From Sinorhizobium glycinis (GTDB lineage: Bacteria > Pseudomonadota > Alphaproteobacteria > Rhizobiales > Rhizobiaceae), in the NCBI RefSeq assembly GCF_001651865.1, contig NZ_LPUX01000061.1, positions 488,912 through 552,911 on the forward strand: DNA of 64,000 bases. Reading direction: 5' to 3'. Positions 15,813 through 24,415 of this stretch are shown in pieces (the stretch's first letter is position 1; each line of letters opens with the position of its first letter). Under the pieces are notes generated by a model. That model saw nothing but the letters and a program-made list of their open reading frames with translations, was not told the DNA's origin and made no database searches. Both the position numbers and the translations under genes were made by a program.

Positions 15813-17321
15813 TTGTCGAAACGACCTGAAATCTTCCGCGGCCTGGTGCTGGCGGCTGCGACGGCATTGCTCTTTTCCAGCTCGGCCCTTGCCGAAACGG
15901 CGCTGCCGCGGCCGGCGGCCGGTCCGCCCTCCGTCGCGGATCTCGCCGAAAGCCTGCTCGATGCCGTCGTCAACATCTCCATTTCGCAGAACGTCAAGGG
16001 TGACGATGACAACGCGCCGATGCCGCAGGTGCCGGAGGGATCGCCGCATCAGGAGTTCTTCGACGAATTCTTCAAGGGGCAGGGCGGCGAAGGCGGACGC
16101 CCACGCACGGTCAATTCGCTTGGTTCTGGCTTCATCATCGACCCGTCCGGCTACATCGTCACCAACAACCACGTGATCCAGGACGCCGACGATATCGAGA
16201 TCAACCTCTCCGACGGCACCAGGCTGAAGGCGAAGCTGGTCGGCACCGATACCAAGACCGATCTGGCGGTGCTGAAAGTCGAACCGAAGAAGCCGCTCAA
16301 GGCGGTGTCCTTCGGAGATTCACGTAAGATAAGGATCGGCGACTGGGTGATGGTCGTCGGAAACCCCTTCGGCCTCGGCGTATCGGTCTCCGTGGGCGTG
16401 GTTTCGGCGCGCGGCCGCAACATCAATGCCGGACCCTATGACAGCTTCATCCAGACCGATGCAGCCATCAACCGCGGCAATTCGGGCGGGCCGCTGTTCA
16501 ACATGCAGGGCGAGGTGATCGGCATCAACACGGCGATCCTTTCGCAGACCGGCATGTCGGTCGGCATCGGCTTTGCAGTCCCTACCGAGCTTGCGATGAA
16601 TGTCGTCAACCAACTCAAGGAGTTCGGCGAAACGCGGCGCGGCTGGCTCGGCGTGCGCATTCAGCCGGTCACCGACGATATCGCTGAAAGCCTGAAGATG
16701 GACACTCCGCATGGGGCGCTGGTTTCCGGCATCATCGAGGGCGGGCCGATTGCCAACGGCGAGATCAAGGCGGGCGACATCATCATCCGGTTCGATGGCA
16801 ACGAGATCGGCGAAATGCGCGATCTGATGCGCGCGGTCGGCGAAAGTCCGGTCGGCAAAGCGGTCGAGGTCGTGATCATCCGCGACGGAAAGGAGCAGAC
16901 GGTGCGCGTGACGCTCGGGCGGCTCGAGGATGGTGAGCACTTGGCGAGGGCAGGCGGCAGCCAGGCGCCGAGCCCCGAAGGCGCCAAGCCCAGCGAACCG
17001 CCGGCTGCCACGCTGCCGGCGACGGATGTCGTACTCGGCATGAAGCTCTCGGTGCTTGACTCCGATCGCCGCAAGGCTTTCGGCATTGCGGAAAGCGTCA
17101 ACGGCGTCGTCGTGACCGAGGTCCAGCCGAATTCGCCCGCGTCCGAGCGCCGCGTCGAAGTGGGAGACGTCATCGTTGAAGTGGGCCAGGAGGCGATGGA
17201 CTCGCCGGAAGACGTCACGTCCCGGGTTGAGGAACTGAAAGCCGACGGCCGCCGCAACGCGCTTCTGATGATCGCCAACAAGACCGGCGAGCTGCGTTTC
17301 GTTACGGTGCGGATGGAGTAG
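15813..17321 (+). CDS. DegP/HtrA-type periplasmic serine endoprotease
   Basis: 502-aa secreted protease and chaperone for misfolded envelope proteins. Signal peptide 1-27 (FRGLVLAAATALLFSSSALAE). Catalytic triad His120 (VTNNHVI), Asp150 (TKTDLAVLKV) and Ser224 (INRGNSGGPLFN). Two PDZ domains follow (from about 270, RRGWLGVRIQPV, and from about 405, VLGMKLSVLD). The start is TTG 15813, fixed by GGAG 10 nt upstream; the nearby ATG at 15794 is out of frame. Located downstream of hflKC, so envelope protein quality-control genes are grouped. A substrate-specific role among several rhizobial Deg paralogues cannot be told from sequence. Confidence 0.93.
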   Translation: MSKRPEIFRGLVLAAATALLFSSSALAETALPRPAAGPPSVADLAESLLDAVVNISISQNVKGDDDNAPMPQVPEGSPHQEFFDEFFKGQGGEGGRPRTVNSLGSGFIIDPSGYIVTNNHVIQDADDIEINLSDGTRLKAKLVGTDTKTDLAVLKVEPKKPLKAVSFGDSRKIRIGDWVMVVGNPFGLGVSVSVGVVSARGRNINAGPYDSFIQTDAAINRGNSGGPLFNMQGEVIGINTAILSQTGMSVGIGFAVPTELAMNVVNQLKEFGETRRGWLGVRIQPVTDDIAESLKMDTPHGALVSGIIEGGPIANGEIKAGDIIIRFDGNEIGEMRDLMRAVGESPVGKAVEVVIIRDGKEQTVRVTLGRLEDGEHLARAGGSQAPSPEGAKPSEPPAATLPATDVVLGMKLSVLDSDRRKAFGIAESVNGVVVTEVQPNSPASERRVEVGDVIVEVGQEAMDSPEDVTSRVEELKADGRRNALLMIANKTGELRFVTVRME

Positions 17322-17904
17322 TATCAGGGCGCGGCGGCAGCTTGCCGACCCCGCGCCTCCACTCCTCCGCGCCAATCGCATAGAGCAGGTGACGCTTCAG
17401 AGGCGCATGCGTGTCTGGCACGCGCGGATGATCGAAGTCGCGAACAGGGTCCCGGTGCATGCCGATACGCTTCATCACGGCAACGGAGCGGGCATTTGTC
17501 GCCACCGCAAAGGAGACGATCTCGCTCAGCTTCCTTTCGCTGAAACCGTGTTCGAGAAGCGCCAGCGCCGCCTCGGTCACGTAGCCCTTGCCCCAGTGGG
17601 AGACGGCAAGGCGCCAGCCGATCTCGATCGTGCCGTCGGGCAGACAAGGCTCAAGATCAGTGCGTGCCAGGCCACAGAACCCGACCGGCGTGTCGCTGTC
17701 GCGAAGCGCAAGCGCGAAGAAGCCGAAACCCATCTCCGCGATGTCGCGGGTATTGCGATCGAACAGCGCGTCCGACTCGACGCGATTGCGCCGGTGCGGG
17801 AAGAACTCCATCACCTTCGGATCGGTGTTGATTTCGGCGAATAGATCGCGGTCGCTTTCCAGCCAATTGCGGATCCTCAGACGCTCGGTCTGGCAAATGA
17901 TCAC
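17302..17904 (-). CDS. GNAT family N-acetyltransferase
   Basis: 200-aa RimJ/RimL-like acetyltransferase. Begins ICQTERLRIRNWLESDRDLF, with a central EIGWRLAVSHWGKGYVTEAA (the acetyl-CoA pyrophosphate-binding Q/R-x-x-G-x-G/A variant, here HWGKGYV) and ATNARSVAVMKRIGM near the end. The 3' end overlaps the protease gene's end by 20 bp, tail to tail. Its start overlaps the serB stop by 4 nt, so it is co-translated with serB. Substrate unknown; proteins like this often acylate ribosomal proteins or small amines. Confidence 0.88.
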   Translation of the reverse strand: MIICQTERLRIRNWLESDRDLFAEINTDPKVMEFFPHRRNRVESDALFDRNTRDIAEMGFGFFALALRDSDTPVGFCGLARTDLEPCLPDGTIEIGWRLAVSHWGKGYVTEAALALLEHGFSERKLSEIVSFAVATNARSVAVMKRIGMHRDPVRDFDHPRVPDTHAPLKRHLLYAIGAEEWRRGVGKLPPRPDTTPSAP

Positions 17905-18788
17905 GTTGTGAAATCCGTCTTGCGGTAGCCCTGCAGATAGAGGAGGGCGGAGAGGTCGCCATGATCAATACGGATCTTCGCCTGTTCGGCAACGACCGGC
18001 TTGGCGTGCAGCGCCACGCCGCTGCCGGCAAGCTGCAGCATGCCGAGATCGTTGGCGCCATCGCCGACGGCGATAACGTCGGCCGTCGAAATGCCGAGCC
18101 GTTTAGAGATGTCGATGAGTGCGTCGACCTTGGCCTGCTTGCCGAGGATCGGCCGGGCGACTTCGCCGGTCAGGGCCCCGTTCTCTTCAAGGAGCACGTT
18201 GGCGCGGTTCTCGTCAAAACCGAGCCTTTCGGCGATCGGGCCGGTAAAGACCGTGAATCCGCCGGAAACAAGCGCTGTGTAGTGGCCCTTTGCCTTCATG
18301 GTGGCGATCAGTTCGCGTCCGCCGGGGGTCAGGGTAATGCGCTTGGCAATCACTTCCGCGATGACCGTGGCGGGGAGGCCTTTCAGCAGTGCGACACGCT
18401 CGATCAGCGCCGGCTCGAAGGCGATCTCGCCGTTCATGGCGCGGGCAGTGATCGCGGCGACCTTTTCCTTGAGCCCGACTTCGGCGGCGAGTTCATCGAT
18501 GCATTCCTGGCCGATCATTGTCGAATCCATGTCGGCAATGAGAAACTTCTTGCGGCGGGTTTCGGCATCCTGCACCGCGACGTCGATAGCGGCGTCGTTC
18601 ACGGCAGTTCGCAGCCGCGCATCGGCGTCATCCGGATCGGTGCCGTCCTTGAGCGCGATGTCGCAGGCGACGCCATCGGCCAGCCAGTAGAGCCCGGACG
18701 CCTGGACGGCTTCAGCCGCGGCCTCAGCCAGGGCAGGCGTCAGGACGGGATTTGACGGATTGGCGATAAGCGTGGCAACCAGAGCCAT
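17901..18788 (-). CDS. serB: Phosphoserine phosphatase
   Basis: 295 aa. Last step of serine synthesis, hydrolysing phosphoserine. N-terminal ACT-like part (1-70), then the HAD domain: motif I FLIADMDSTMIGQE (nucleophile Asp and acid/base Asp), motif II ALVSGGFTVF (Ser), motif III Lys in ILGKQAKVDAL, motif IV VIAVGDGANDLGML. Start ATG 18788, whose codon overlaps the divergent miaA start inside a CATG. The GNAT gene follows in the same transcript. Confidence 0.94.
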   Translation of the reverse strand: MALVATLIANPSNPVLTPALAEAAAEAVQASGLYWLADGVACDIALKDGTDPDDADARLRTAVNDAAIDVAVQDAETRRKKFLIADMDSTMIGQECIDELAAEVGLKEKVAAITARAMNGEIAFEPALIERVALLKGLPATVIAEVIAKRITLTPGGRELIATMKAKGHYTALVSGGFTVFTGPIAERLGFDENRANVLLEENGALTGEVARPILGKQAKVDALIDISKRLGISTADVIAVGDGANDLGMLQLAGSGVALHAKPVVAEQAKIRIDHGDLSALLYLQGYRKTDFTT

Positions 18789-19698
18789 GATGAAAAACCT
18801 TGATCGAGACATGGACGCGATCCTGATAACCGGGCCGACCGCCAGCGGCAAGTCCGCGCTTGCCGTGGCGCTGGCAGAGCGGCACGGCGGGGTGGTGGTC
18901 AATGCCGACAGCATGCAGGTCTACGACACCTTAAGGGTGCTGACGGCGCGTCCGGACGAAGCGGAAATGGGCGGCGTCGAGCATTTTCTCTACGGCCATG
19001 TGCCGGCGGGACGGCTCTATTCGACCGGCGCCTGGCTTCGCGACGTCCAGGCGCTGATCGCAAAGCTGCGCAGCGAGGGGCGATTGCCCGTCGTCGTCGG
19101 CGGCACCGGTCTCTACTTCAAGGCCCTGACCGGCGGTCTGTCTGACATGCCCGAGGTTCCGGCGAAGATCCGCGAGCGGCTGCGGGAGAGGCTGAAGGCA
19201 GAGGGGGCTGCGGCCCTCCACGCCGAGCTCGAGCGCCGCGACCCGCAGACGGCAGGACAGTTGAGAGCAGAGGACGGCCAGCGGATCGTGCGGGCGCTGG
19301 AGGTCATCGAGGCGACCGGCAACCCTATTGGACTCTACCAGCAGAGCCGCGGCCCGATGATCGTCGATCCTGACCGGGCGCAGAAGATCGTCGTGCTGCC
19401 GGAGCGTGCGCTGCTCCACAGCCGCATCGATCGGCGCTTCGAAACTATGCTTGCGAGCGGCGCCGTGGCGGAGGTGCGCGCGCTTCTGGCGCTGAAGCTT
19501 CCACCGGACATGCCGGTGATGAAGGCGATCGGCGTGCAGCAGATCGCCGCGATGCTGCGGGGCGAGACAGGCGAAGCGGAGGTGATCGCCACGGGAGCGG
19601 CCGCGACACGACAATACGCCAAACGCCAGAGGACCTGGTTCCGCAACCAGCTCGATGAAAGCTGGCAGCGCATCGCACATCCCGATGAGGTCTTATAG
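18787..19698 (+). CDS. miaA: tRNA dimethylallyltransferase
   Basis: 303 aa. Adds dimethylallyl to A37 of tRNAs reading UNN codons, preceding the MiaB thiolation. P-loop ILITGPTASGKSALAV; NADSMQVYDTLRVLTARP (substrate-binding Asp and Ser-Met-Gln); VVGGTGLYFKAL; and the C-terminal ATRQYAKRQRTWFRNQ motif. The start could be ATG 18787 or the adjacent 18790. The 18787 codon shares two bases with the divergent serB start, so both promoters must lie inside the opposite gene. Confidence 0.95.
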   Translation: MMKNLDRDMDAILITGPTASGKSALAVALAERHGGVVVNADSMQVYDTLRVLTARPDEAEMGGVEHFLYGHVPAGRLYSTGAWLRDVQALIAKLRSEGRLPVVVGGTGLYFKALTGGLSDMPEVPAKIRERLRERLKAEGAAALHAELERRDPQTAGQLRAEDGQRIVRALEVIEATGNPIGLYQQSRGPMIVDPDRAQKIVVLPERALLHSRIDRRFETMLASGAVAEVRALLALKLPPDMPVMKAIGVQQIAAMLRGETGEAEVIATGAAATRQYAKRQRTWFRNQLDESWQRIAHPDEVL

Positions 19699-19802
19699 GG
19701 CATTGCTCGAGGACGACGTGTTCCTTCAGCAAGGCCTGCTCGACCCGATAGGATTTCTTCCATCGCGCCCTCCTGTCGCTCCGCCTGCGCCGAGCGCGTC
19801 GC

Positions 19803-20153
19803 TTACCCACGAGTAACCGGCGTCTGCTGATGCTGGACCATTCGCCAGTCCTCGCCGGTTCGTGCATAGGTCGAGGTGCAATAGGCCGCATAGGGTACAG
19901 CGGGATCGCGACGGGCGTCGGCCCTATAGGCGAGCACCAGAACGCTGTCGTTGGGCCGAGCGCTCCGCTGCTCCGTCATCGCGACGTCCAGCCATCGCGG
20001 CGTGCCATCGAGGGCCCGGATGATTTCCACCCCGCCCAGAATGCCGCCCGGCTCAAAAGCCATCAGGCATTCGTCGTCGAGCAGGTGCTGGTAGACGCCG
20101 GCGCCTTCGAGCCATAGCTTGCGTTCCCATTCCCAGGCCTCTTTGTCATCCAT
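19803..20153 (-). CDS. NTF2-like / DUF4440 small protein
   Basis: 116-aa protein of the SnoaL/NTF2 cone fold. A first helix (WEWERKLWLEGAGVYQHLLD), an acidic DECLMAFEPGGIL strand, and a later strand run (VLVLAYRADARR ... YAAYCTSTYARTGEDWRMVQHQQTP) give the usual layout, ending in a Trp-x-x-Val-x-His-Gln-Gln tail. Start ATG 20153 follows GGAGGACGAT. No catalytic assignment is possible. Stands alone between miaA (convergent) and the HerA-type ATPase. Confidence 0.75.
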   Translation of the reverse strand: MDDKEAWEWERKLWLEGAGVYQHLLDDECLMAFEPGGILGGVEIIRALDGTPRWLDVAMTEQRSARPNDSVLVLAYRADARRDPAVPYAAYCTSTYARTGEDWRMVQHQQTPVTRG

Positions 20154-20228
20154 ATCGTCCTCCGTCGTTGCCCTCCCGGGCATTCACCGGAAAACGCTGG
20201 AGGTCGGAATCCGATCCCGGAAAATCTG

Positions 20229-22271
20229 CTACTTGCGGATGATACTGCCGAGAGGGCGCTTCAGCAGGCTCTCGCGCAGCGAGCCTGGCCGCTTCGGTTC
20301 GGCCGAGCCTATGAACGCGCGTTCCGGCTGTCCCGGCTCATGCAGCGTCCGCGCGGCGTCTCTTTCCGCCTGCCCGGAAAGGATCTGCTCGCGGATCTGG
20401 TTGAAGCGCTCGAGCTGCGGATTGACCGGCTCGGGCCGGTGCGGCAGCATATCTGGCCGATAGGATTCGAGTGCGGCCTCGTGTAAGTCGTCGCCGGTGT
20501 CGACGGGCTCGACTTTGTCGAGAGCATCGCCGGCGTCATCCTCGTGGGCGGCCGCCAGACTGTTCTGGGCGGCGAGATAGCTTTGCTGGAAGCTTGAAAT
20601 ATCGGGTCCGTTCATGGCGCGCATGCGGCTGACGATCGAACGAAGGTCGACGACCGGCGGCGCATCCTCGTCGACCTTGTCGGTGATGCCGTGGGCGCGC
20701 GGCAGCCTCTCCTCTTCGACCCGGCTGAAGCGCATGCGCATCGGCACCGCTACGGCCTCGCCGAAGGCGATCGCCTCGCCGTTGCCGATCGAGGAAATGA
20801 AGCTGGTGGTCGAGATCGACGAATTGGAGATCGCCGAGCGGATGATTTCCTGGTCGCGGTCATTGGCGAGCCGCATGGCAAACACGGTCGAGCACTGCGA
20901 GAGGATCGTCGGATCGAGTTCACCGGGGCGCTGCGTGATAATGCCGAGCGACACGCCGTATTTGCGGCCTTCCTTGGCGATCCGGGCGATCGCCTGGCGC
21001 GTCGGCAGGAAGCCGAGCGTGGGGTCGGCCGGCACGTAACGGTGAGCCTCTTCGCAGACAACCAGCATATGGATGCCGCCATTGCTCCAGAGGCCGATTT
21101 CGAATGCCATGCGGCAGAGCACCGAAGCGACGGAATTGACGACCTCGGAAGGGATGCCGGCGAGTTCGAAGGTGGCGATCGGCTTGCCTTCGCCGGGTAT
21201 GCGGAAGATCTTGGCGATCGTATCCTGGATCGTGTCGGTGATGGTGTTCGACGAGAACATGAAGTGATAGCGCGGATCATTGATGGCCGAGACGATCTTG
21301 ACCTTCAGCGAGCGCAGGTGCGGCTTGTCGGTGCGGCCCTCGAGGCGGCCGATGCGCTCGTCGATCATCGCGAGGAGATCGGCAATGCGGTAGGGGACCG
21401 GCGTGTCTGCGGTGATCGAGCTTTTCTCGGTCTGGCGGCGCATCAGGCCGGATTCGCCGCCCTTGAAGGCCTTCTTCGCATCCGGGATGACGTCGCGCAG
21501 GATGTCGAGCTCTTCCGGAACCGGCGGCCGTCCGCGAAAGATCACTTCGGCGAACTCCTCCAGGCGGAAGAACCAGAAAGGCAGGTCGAGCGAGTCGGTC
21601 TCGATGACCACCGCATGCTCCGGAAAGGCGGCGGCGAACTCGTTGTGTGGATCGAGGATCAGTACGCGCAGCTTCGGATCGGCGGCGATCGCCTTGTTGA
21701 GCAGCAGGGTGACCGCCGTCGACTTGCCGACGCCGGTCGTTCCGACGATGGCGAAATGCTTGGCGAGCATCGAAGGCACATGGATTGTCGCGTCGAGGCT
21801 TTCGTCCTGCGTCAGCCTGCCGATGACGCAACTGTCCAGCTGCCTGGAATCATAGATGCGCGCGAGGTCGGTGGCACGGATCCGATGCGCGATCGCGCCA
21901 AGATAGGGATAGCGGCTGATGCCGGCCGAGAACTCTTCGCGTCCGTCCGGACCCATGAAGACCTCGCCCATCAATTCGACTTCGATGCGGAAGGTGTTGT
22001 TCGTCTCCTCGCTCCATTCTTCGGCAGCGGTCTGCATCGAGCAGACGAGAGCGACGACGCGGTTTGTGCCGACCGAGATCGAAATCAGCCGGCCGACCGA
22101 CCAAAGCTCGGAGAGCGACGTTTCGCCCCGTTCGGCCACAGCTGCGATGGTTGCGCGCGAACCGTTGCAGGCGACGACCCGCCCGAGAAAGCGGTTCCCC
22201 GGCTTCATGCCGTCGCGGCGATCCTGTTCCCCGGCACTGGTCGGGGCTTGAGTTTCACTGTTGAACAACAC
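20229..22271 (-). CDS. HerA-type ATP-binding protein (DUF87, HAS-barrel)
   Basis: 680-aa hexameric-ATPase-like protein. N-terminal HAS-barrel (about 20-150), then the FtsK/HerA ATPase core: Walker A IVGTTGVGKSTAVTLLLNKA, LILDPHNEFAAAFP, Walker B MLVVCEEAHRYVP, and Gln sensor plus Arg finger in GIITQRPGELDPTILSQCSTVFAMRL. The C-terminal 100 residues are acidic and probably disordered. HerA proteins act in DNA end resection with NurA in archaea; in alphaproteobacteria this chromosomal gene is conserved but has no defined partner, and no nurA-like gene lies beside it. Divergent from ilvI. Confidence 0.85.
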   Translation of the reverse strand: MLFNSETQAPTSAGEQDRRDGMKPGNRFLGRVVACNGSRATIAAVAERGETSLSELWSVGRLISISVGTNRVVALVCSMQTAAEEWSEETNNTFRIEVELMGEVFMGPDGREEFSAGISRYPYLGAIAHRIRATDLARIYDSRQLDSCVIGRLTQDESLDATIHVPSMLAKHFAIVGTTGVGKSTAVTLLLNKAIAADPKLRVLILDPHNEFAAAFPEHAVVIETDSLDLPFWFFRLEEFAEVIFRGRPPVPEELDILRDVIPDAKKAFKGGESGLMRRQTEKSSITADTPVPYRIADLLAMIDERIGRLEGRTDKPHLRSLKVKIVSAINDPRYHFMFSSNTITDTIQDTIAKIFRIPGEGKPIATFELAGIPSEVVNSVASVLCRMAFEIGLWSNGGIHMLVVCEEAHRYVPADPTLGFLPTRQAIARIAKEGRKYGVSLGIITQRPGELDPTILSQCSTVFAMRLANDRDQEIIRSAISNSSISTTSFISSIGNGEAIAFGEAVAVPMRMRFSRVEEERLPRAHGITDKVDEDAPPVVDLRSIVSRMRAMNGPDISSFQQSYLAAQNSLAAAHEDDAGDALDKVEPVDTGDDLHEAALESYRPDMLPHRPEPVNPQLERFNQIREQILSGQAERDAARTLHEPGQPERAFIGSAEPKRPGSLRESLLKRPLGSIIRK

Positions 22272-22405
22272 ACACCTCGGCTAATAGCGTTCCAGAATAG
22301 CGGAGCGACTTTAATAAGTGGTTGCCGTGCCCCGCCGCATCCCGCGCCGTTGTTTCAAGCAGGTTCACGACAATCCCGAGCTGGCGAAATCCTGGCAAAT
22401 CGGCG

Positions 22406-22434
22406 TTGACGGGTCATGGATTTCTGTTTATCAA
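22406..22434 (+). promoter_or_regulatory. Promoter of the ilvIH operon
   Basis: TTGACG (22406-22411), 17-bp spacer, TATCAA (22429-22434). A start 6-8 nt downstream would fall at 22441-22443, i.e. on the ATG of the leader peptide, so the leader mRNA is probably leaderless. Confidence 0.6.
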
Positions 22435-22442
22435 ATCGCCCC

Positions 22443-22499
22443 ATGAAAAATTTCGCGGTTATTCTTGTGGTGGGACGGCGCATGGGCAGGATGGTGTAA
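22443..22499 (+). CDS. ilvIH leader peptide, 18 aa
   Basis: ATG 22443 to TAA 22499 encodes MKNFAVILVVGRRMGRMV. The run V-I-L-V-V places five branched-chain codons together, as expected of a leader that senses charged Val, Ile and Leu tRNAs. The peptide lies between a promoter and a Rho-independent terminator that precedes ilvI. If branched-chain amino acids are scarce, the ribosome stalls and frees downstream RNA to form the antiterminator. Known leader peptides of this type regulate ilv and leu operons in many proteobacteria. Confidence 0.85.
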   Translation: MKNFAVILVVGRRMGRMV

Positions 22500-22538
22500 C
22501 CATCCGGCGGTAGCCACCCATGCGCTGAACGAGGCTCC
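22478..22538 (+). promoter_or_regulatory. Attenuator hairpins (pause and antiterminator)
   Basis: GCGCATGGG (22478-22486) pairs with CCCATGCGC (22517-22525). Inside it, GGATGG (22489-22494) pairs with CCATCC (22500-22505) around the leader stop codon. As an alternative, GG-T-AGCC (22509-22515) can pair with GGCTCC (22533-22538), which is the left arm of the terminator. These mutually exclusive pairings are the standard layout of a translation-coupled attenuator. Confidence 0.7.
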
Positions 22539-22555
22539 TGATGGGGCCTTTTTTT
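22532..22555 (+). terminator. ilvIH attenuator terminator
   Basis: AGGCTCC (22532-22538), loop TGAT, GGGGCCT (22543-22549), then a run of seven T. It lies 56 nt upstream of the ilvI start and after the leader peptide, so it ends transcription when branched-chain amino acids are plentiful. Confidence 0.85.
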
Positions 22556-22611
22556 ATGTCCTCAAACAAGCTAATCACCCCAAGCCTTACAAAAGGGACG
22601 GAAGCAGGCCA

Positions 22612-24390
22612 ATGAGCGGAACTGAAAACCAGATGACAGGGGCGGAGATCGTCCTCCAGGCCCTGAAGGACAATGGCGTCGAACACATCTTCGGCTATCC
22701 CGGCGGCGCCGTGCTTCCGATCTATGACGAGATCTTCCAGCAGGAAGAGATCCAGCACATTCTCGTTCGTCATGAGCAGGGCGCCGGCCACATGGCCGAA
22801 GGCTATGCCCGCTCCACCGGCAAGGTCGGCGTCATGCTGGTCACCTCCGGTCCCGGCGCCACCAATGCCGTCACGCCGCTCCAGGACGCGCTGATGGATT
22901 CGATCCCGCTCGTCTGCATCTCCGGTCAGGTTCCGACGCCGCTGATCGGTTCGGACGCCTTCCAGGAATGCGACACGGTCGGCATCACGCGGCCCTGCAC
23001 CAAGCACAACTGGCTGGTCAAGGACGTCAACGATCTCGCCCGCATCATCCACGAGGCGTTCCGCATCGCCCAGTCGGGGCGGCCGGGTCCGGTCGTCGTC
23101 GACATCCCGAAGGACATCCAGTTCGCGACCGGCACCTACACGCCGCCCTCCGCCGTTCCGGCGCAGAAGAGCTACCAGCCGAAGACGCAGGGCGACCTGA
23201 AGAAGATCGAAGAAGCGATCGCGCTGATGAAGGCGGCGCGCCAGCCGATCATCTATTCCGGCGGCGGCGTCATCAATTCCGGACCGCAGGCGGCGCATTT
23301 CCTGCGCGAGCTGGTCGAACTCACCGGCTTCCCGATCACCTCGACGCTGATGGGCCTCGGCGCCTATCCGGCCTCCGGCAAGAACTGGCTCGGCATGCTC
23401 GGCATGCACGGCACCTACGAGGCCAACATGGCGATGCATGACTGCGACGTCATGATTTGCATCGGCGCCCGCTTCGACGACCGCATAACCGGCCGCCTCA
23501 ACGCCTTTTCGCCGAACTCGAAGAAGATCCACATCGACATCGACCCGTCTTCCATCAACAAGAACGTCCGGGCCGACGTCCCGATCGTCGGCGATGTCGC
23601 GAATGTCCTCGAAGACATGGTCCGGCTCTGGCGCGCGGCGGCGAAAACGGTCGACAACGCACGACTGAATGACTGGTGGGGGGCGATCGCCAAGTGGCGG
23701 GCGCGCAATTCGCTGGCCTACACGCCGAGCGACGAGGTGATCATGCCGCAATACGCCATCCAGCGGCTCTATGAACTCACCAAGGATCGTGACACCTACA
23801 TCACTACCGAGGTCGGCCAGCACCAGATGTGGGCGGCGCAGTTCTTCGGCTTCGAGCAGCCGAACCGATGGATGACGTCGGGCGGTCTCGGCACGATGGG
23901 CTACGGCTTCCCGGCGGCGCTCGGGGTCCAGGTGGCGCATCCGGAGAGCCTCGTCATCGATATCGCTGGCGACGCCTCGATCCAGATGTGCATCCAGGAA
24001 ATGTCCTGCGCGGTCCAGTACGGCCTGCCGGTCAAGATCTTCATCCTCAACAACCAGTACATGGGCATGGTCCGGCAGTGGCAGCAGCTCCTGCACGGCA
24101 ACCGCCTGTCGCATTCCTACACGGAAGCGATGCCCGACTTCGTCAAGCTGGCCGAAGCCTACGGCGGCATCGGTATCCGCTGCGAGAAGCCCGGCGAGTT
24201 GGACGATGCGATCCGGCGAATGATCGACACGCCGGCGCCGGTGATCTTCGATTGCCGCGTTGCCAACCTCGCCAACTGCTTCCCGATGATCCCGTCCGGC
24301 AAGGCGCATAACGAGATGCTGCTCCCCGACGAGGCGACGGACGAAGCGGTTGCGAATGCGATCGACGCCAAGGGCCGCCAGCTCGTCTGA
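22612..24390 (+). CDS. ilvI: Acetolactate synthase large subunit
   Basis: 592-aa ThDP enzyme making acetolactate (Val/Leu) and acetohydroxybutyrate (Ile). N-terminal PYR domain has GAEIVLQALKDNGVEHIFGY and the catalytic Glu in LVRHEQGAGHMAEGYAR. The FAD-binding middle domain includes LTGFPITSTLMGLGAYP. The ThDP-binding motif is DIAGDASIQMCIQEMS ... FILNNQYMGMV. Start ATG 22612 follows GGGACGGAAGCAGG; the longer upstream frame covers the attenuator and is not protein. Controlled by the attenuator just upstream and followed by ilvH after 25 nt. Confidence 0.97.
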   Translation: MSGTENQMTGAEIVLQALKDNGVEHIFGYPGGAVLPIYDEIFQQEEIQHILVRHEQGAGHMAEGYARSTGKVGVMLVTSGPGATNAVTPLQDALMDSIPLVCISGQVPTPLIGSDAFQECDTVGITRPCTKHNWLVKDVNDLARIIHEAFRIAQSGRPGPVVVDIPKDIQFATGTYTPPSAVPAQKSYQPKTQGDLKKIEEAIALMKAARQPIIYSGGGVINSGPQAAHFLRELVELTGFPITSTLMGLGAYPASGKNWLGMLGMHGTYEANMAMHDCDVMICIGARFDDRITGRLNAFSPNSKKIHIDIDPSSINKNVRADVPIVGDVANVLEDMVRLWRAAAKTVDNARLNDWWGAIAKWRARNSLAYTPSDEVIMPQYAIQRLYELTKDRDTYITTEVGQHQMWAAQFFGFEQPNRWMTSGGLGTMGYGFPAALGVQVAHPESLVIDIAGDASIQMCIQEMSCAVQYGLPVKIFILNNQYMGMVRQWQQLLHGNRLSHSYTEAMPDFVKLAEAYGGIGIRCEKPGELDDAIRRMIDTPAPVIFDCRVANLANCFPMIPSGKAHNEMLLPDEATDEAVANAIDAKGRQLV

Positions 24391-24415
24391 GGATCAAGGG
24401 TTAGGAAACAAGAGA

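Noticed and set aside
20691..22409. 572-codon frame antisense to the HerA-type ATPase
   Set aside because: Composition (Arg, Asp, Gly, His) is that of a shadow frame; the minus-strand frame has all HerA motifs.
22459..24309. 616-codon open frame antisense to ilvI
   Set aside because: Arg/Asp/Val-rich shadow of a highly conserved gene in GC-rich DNA; no ribosome site and no natural domain.
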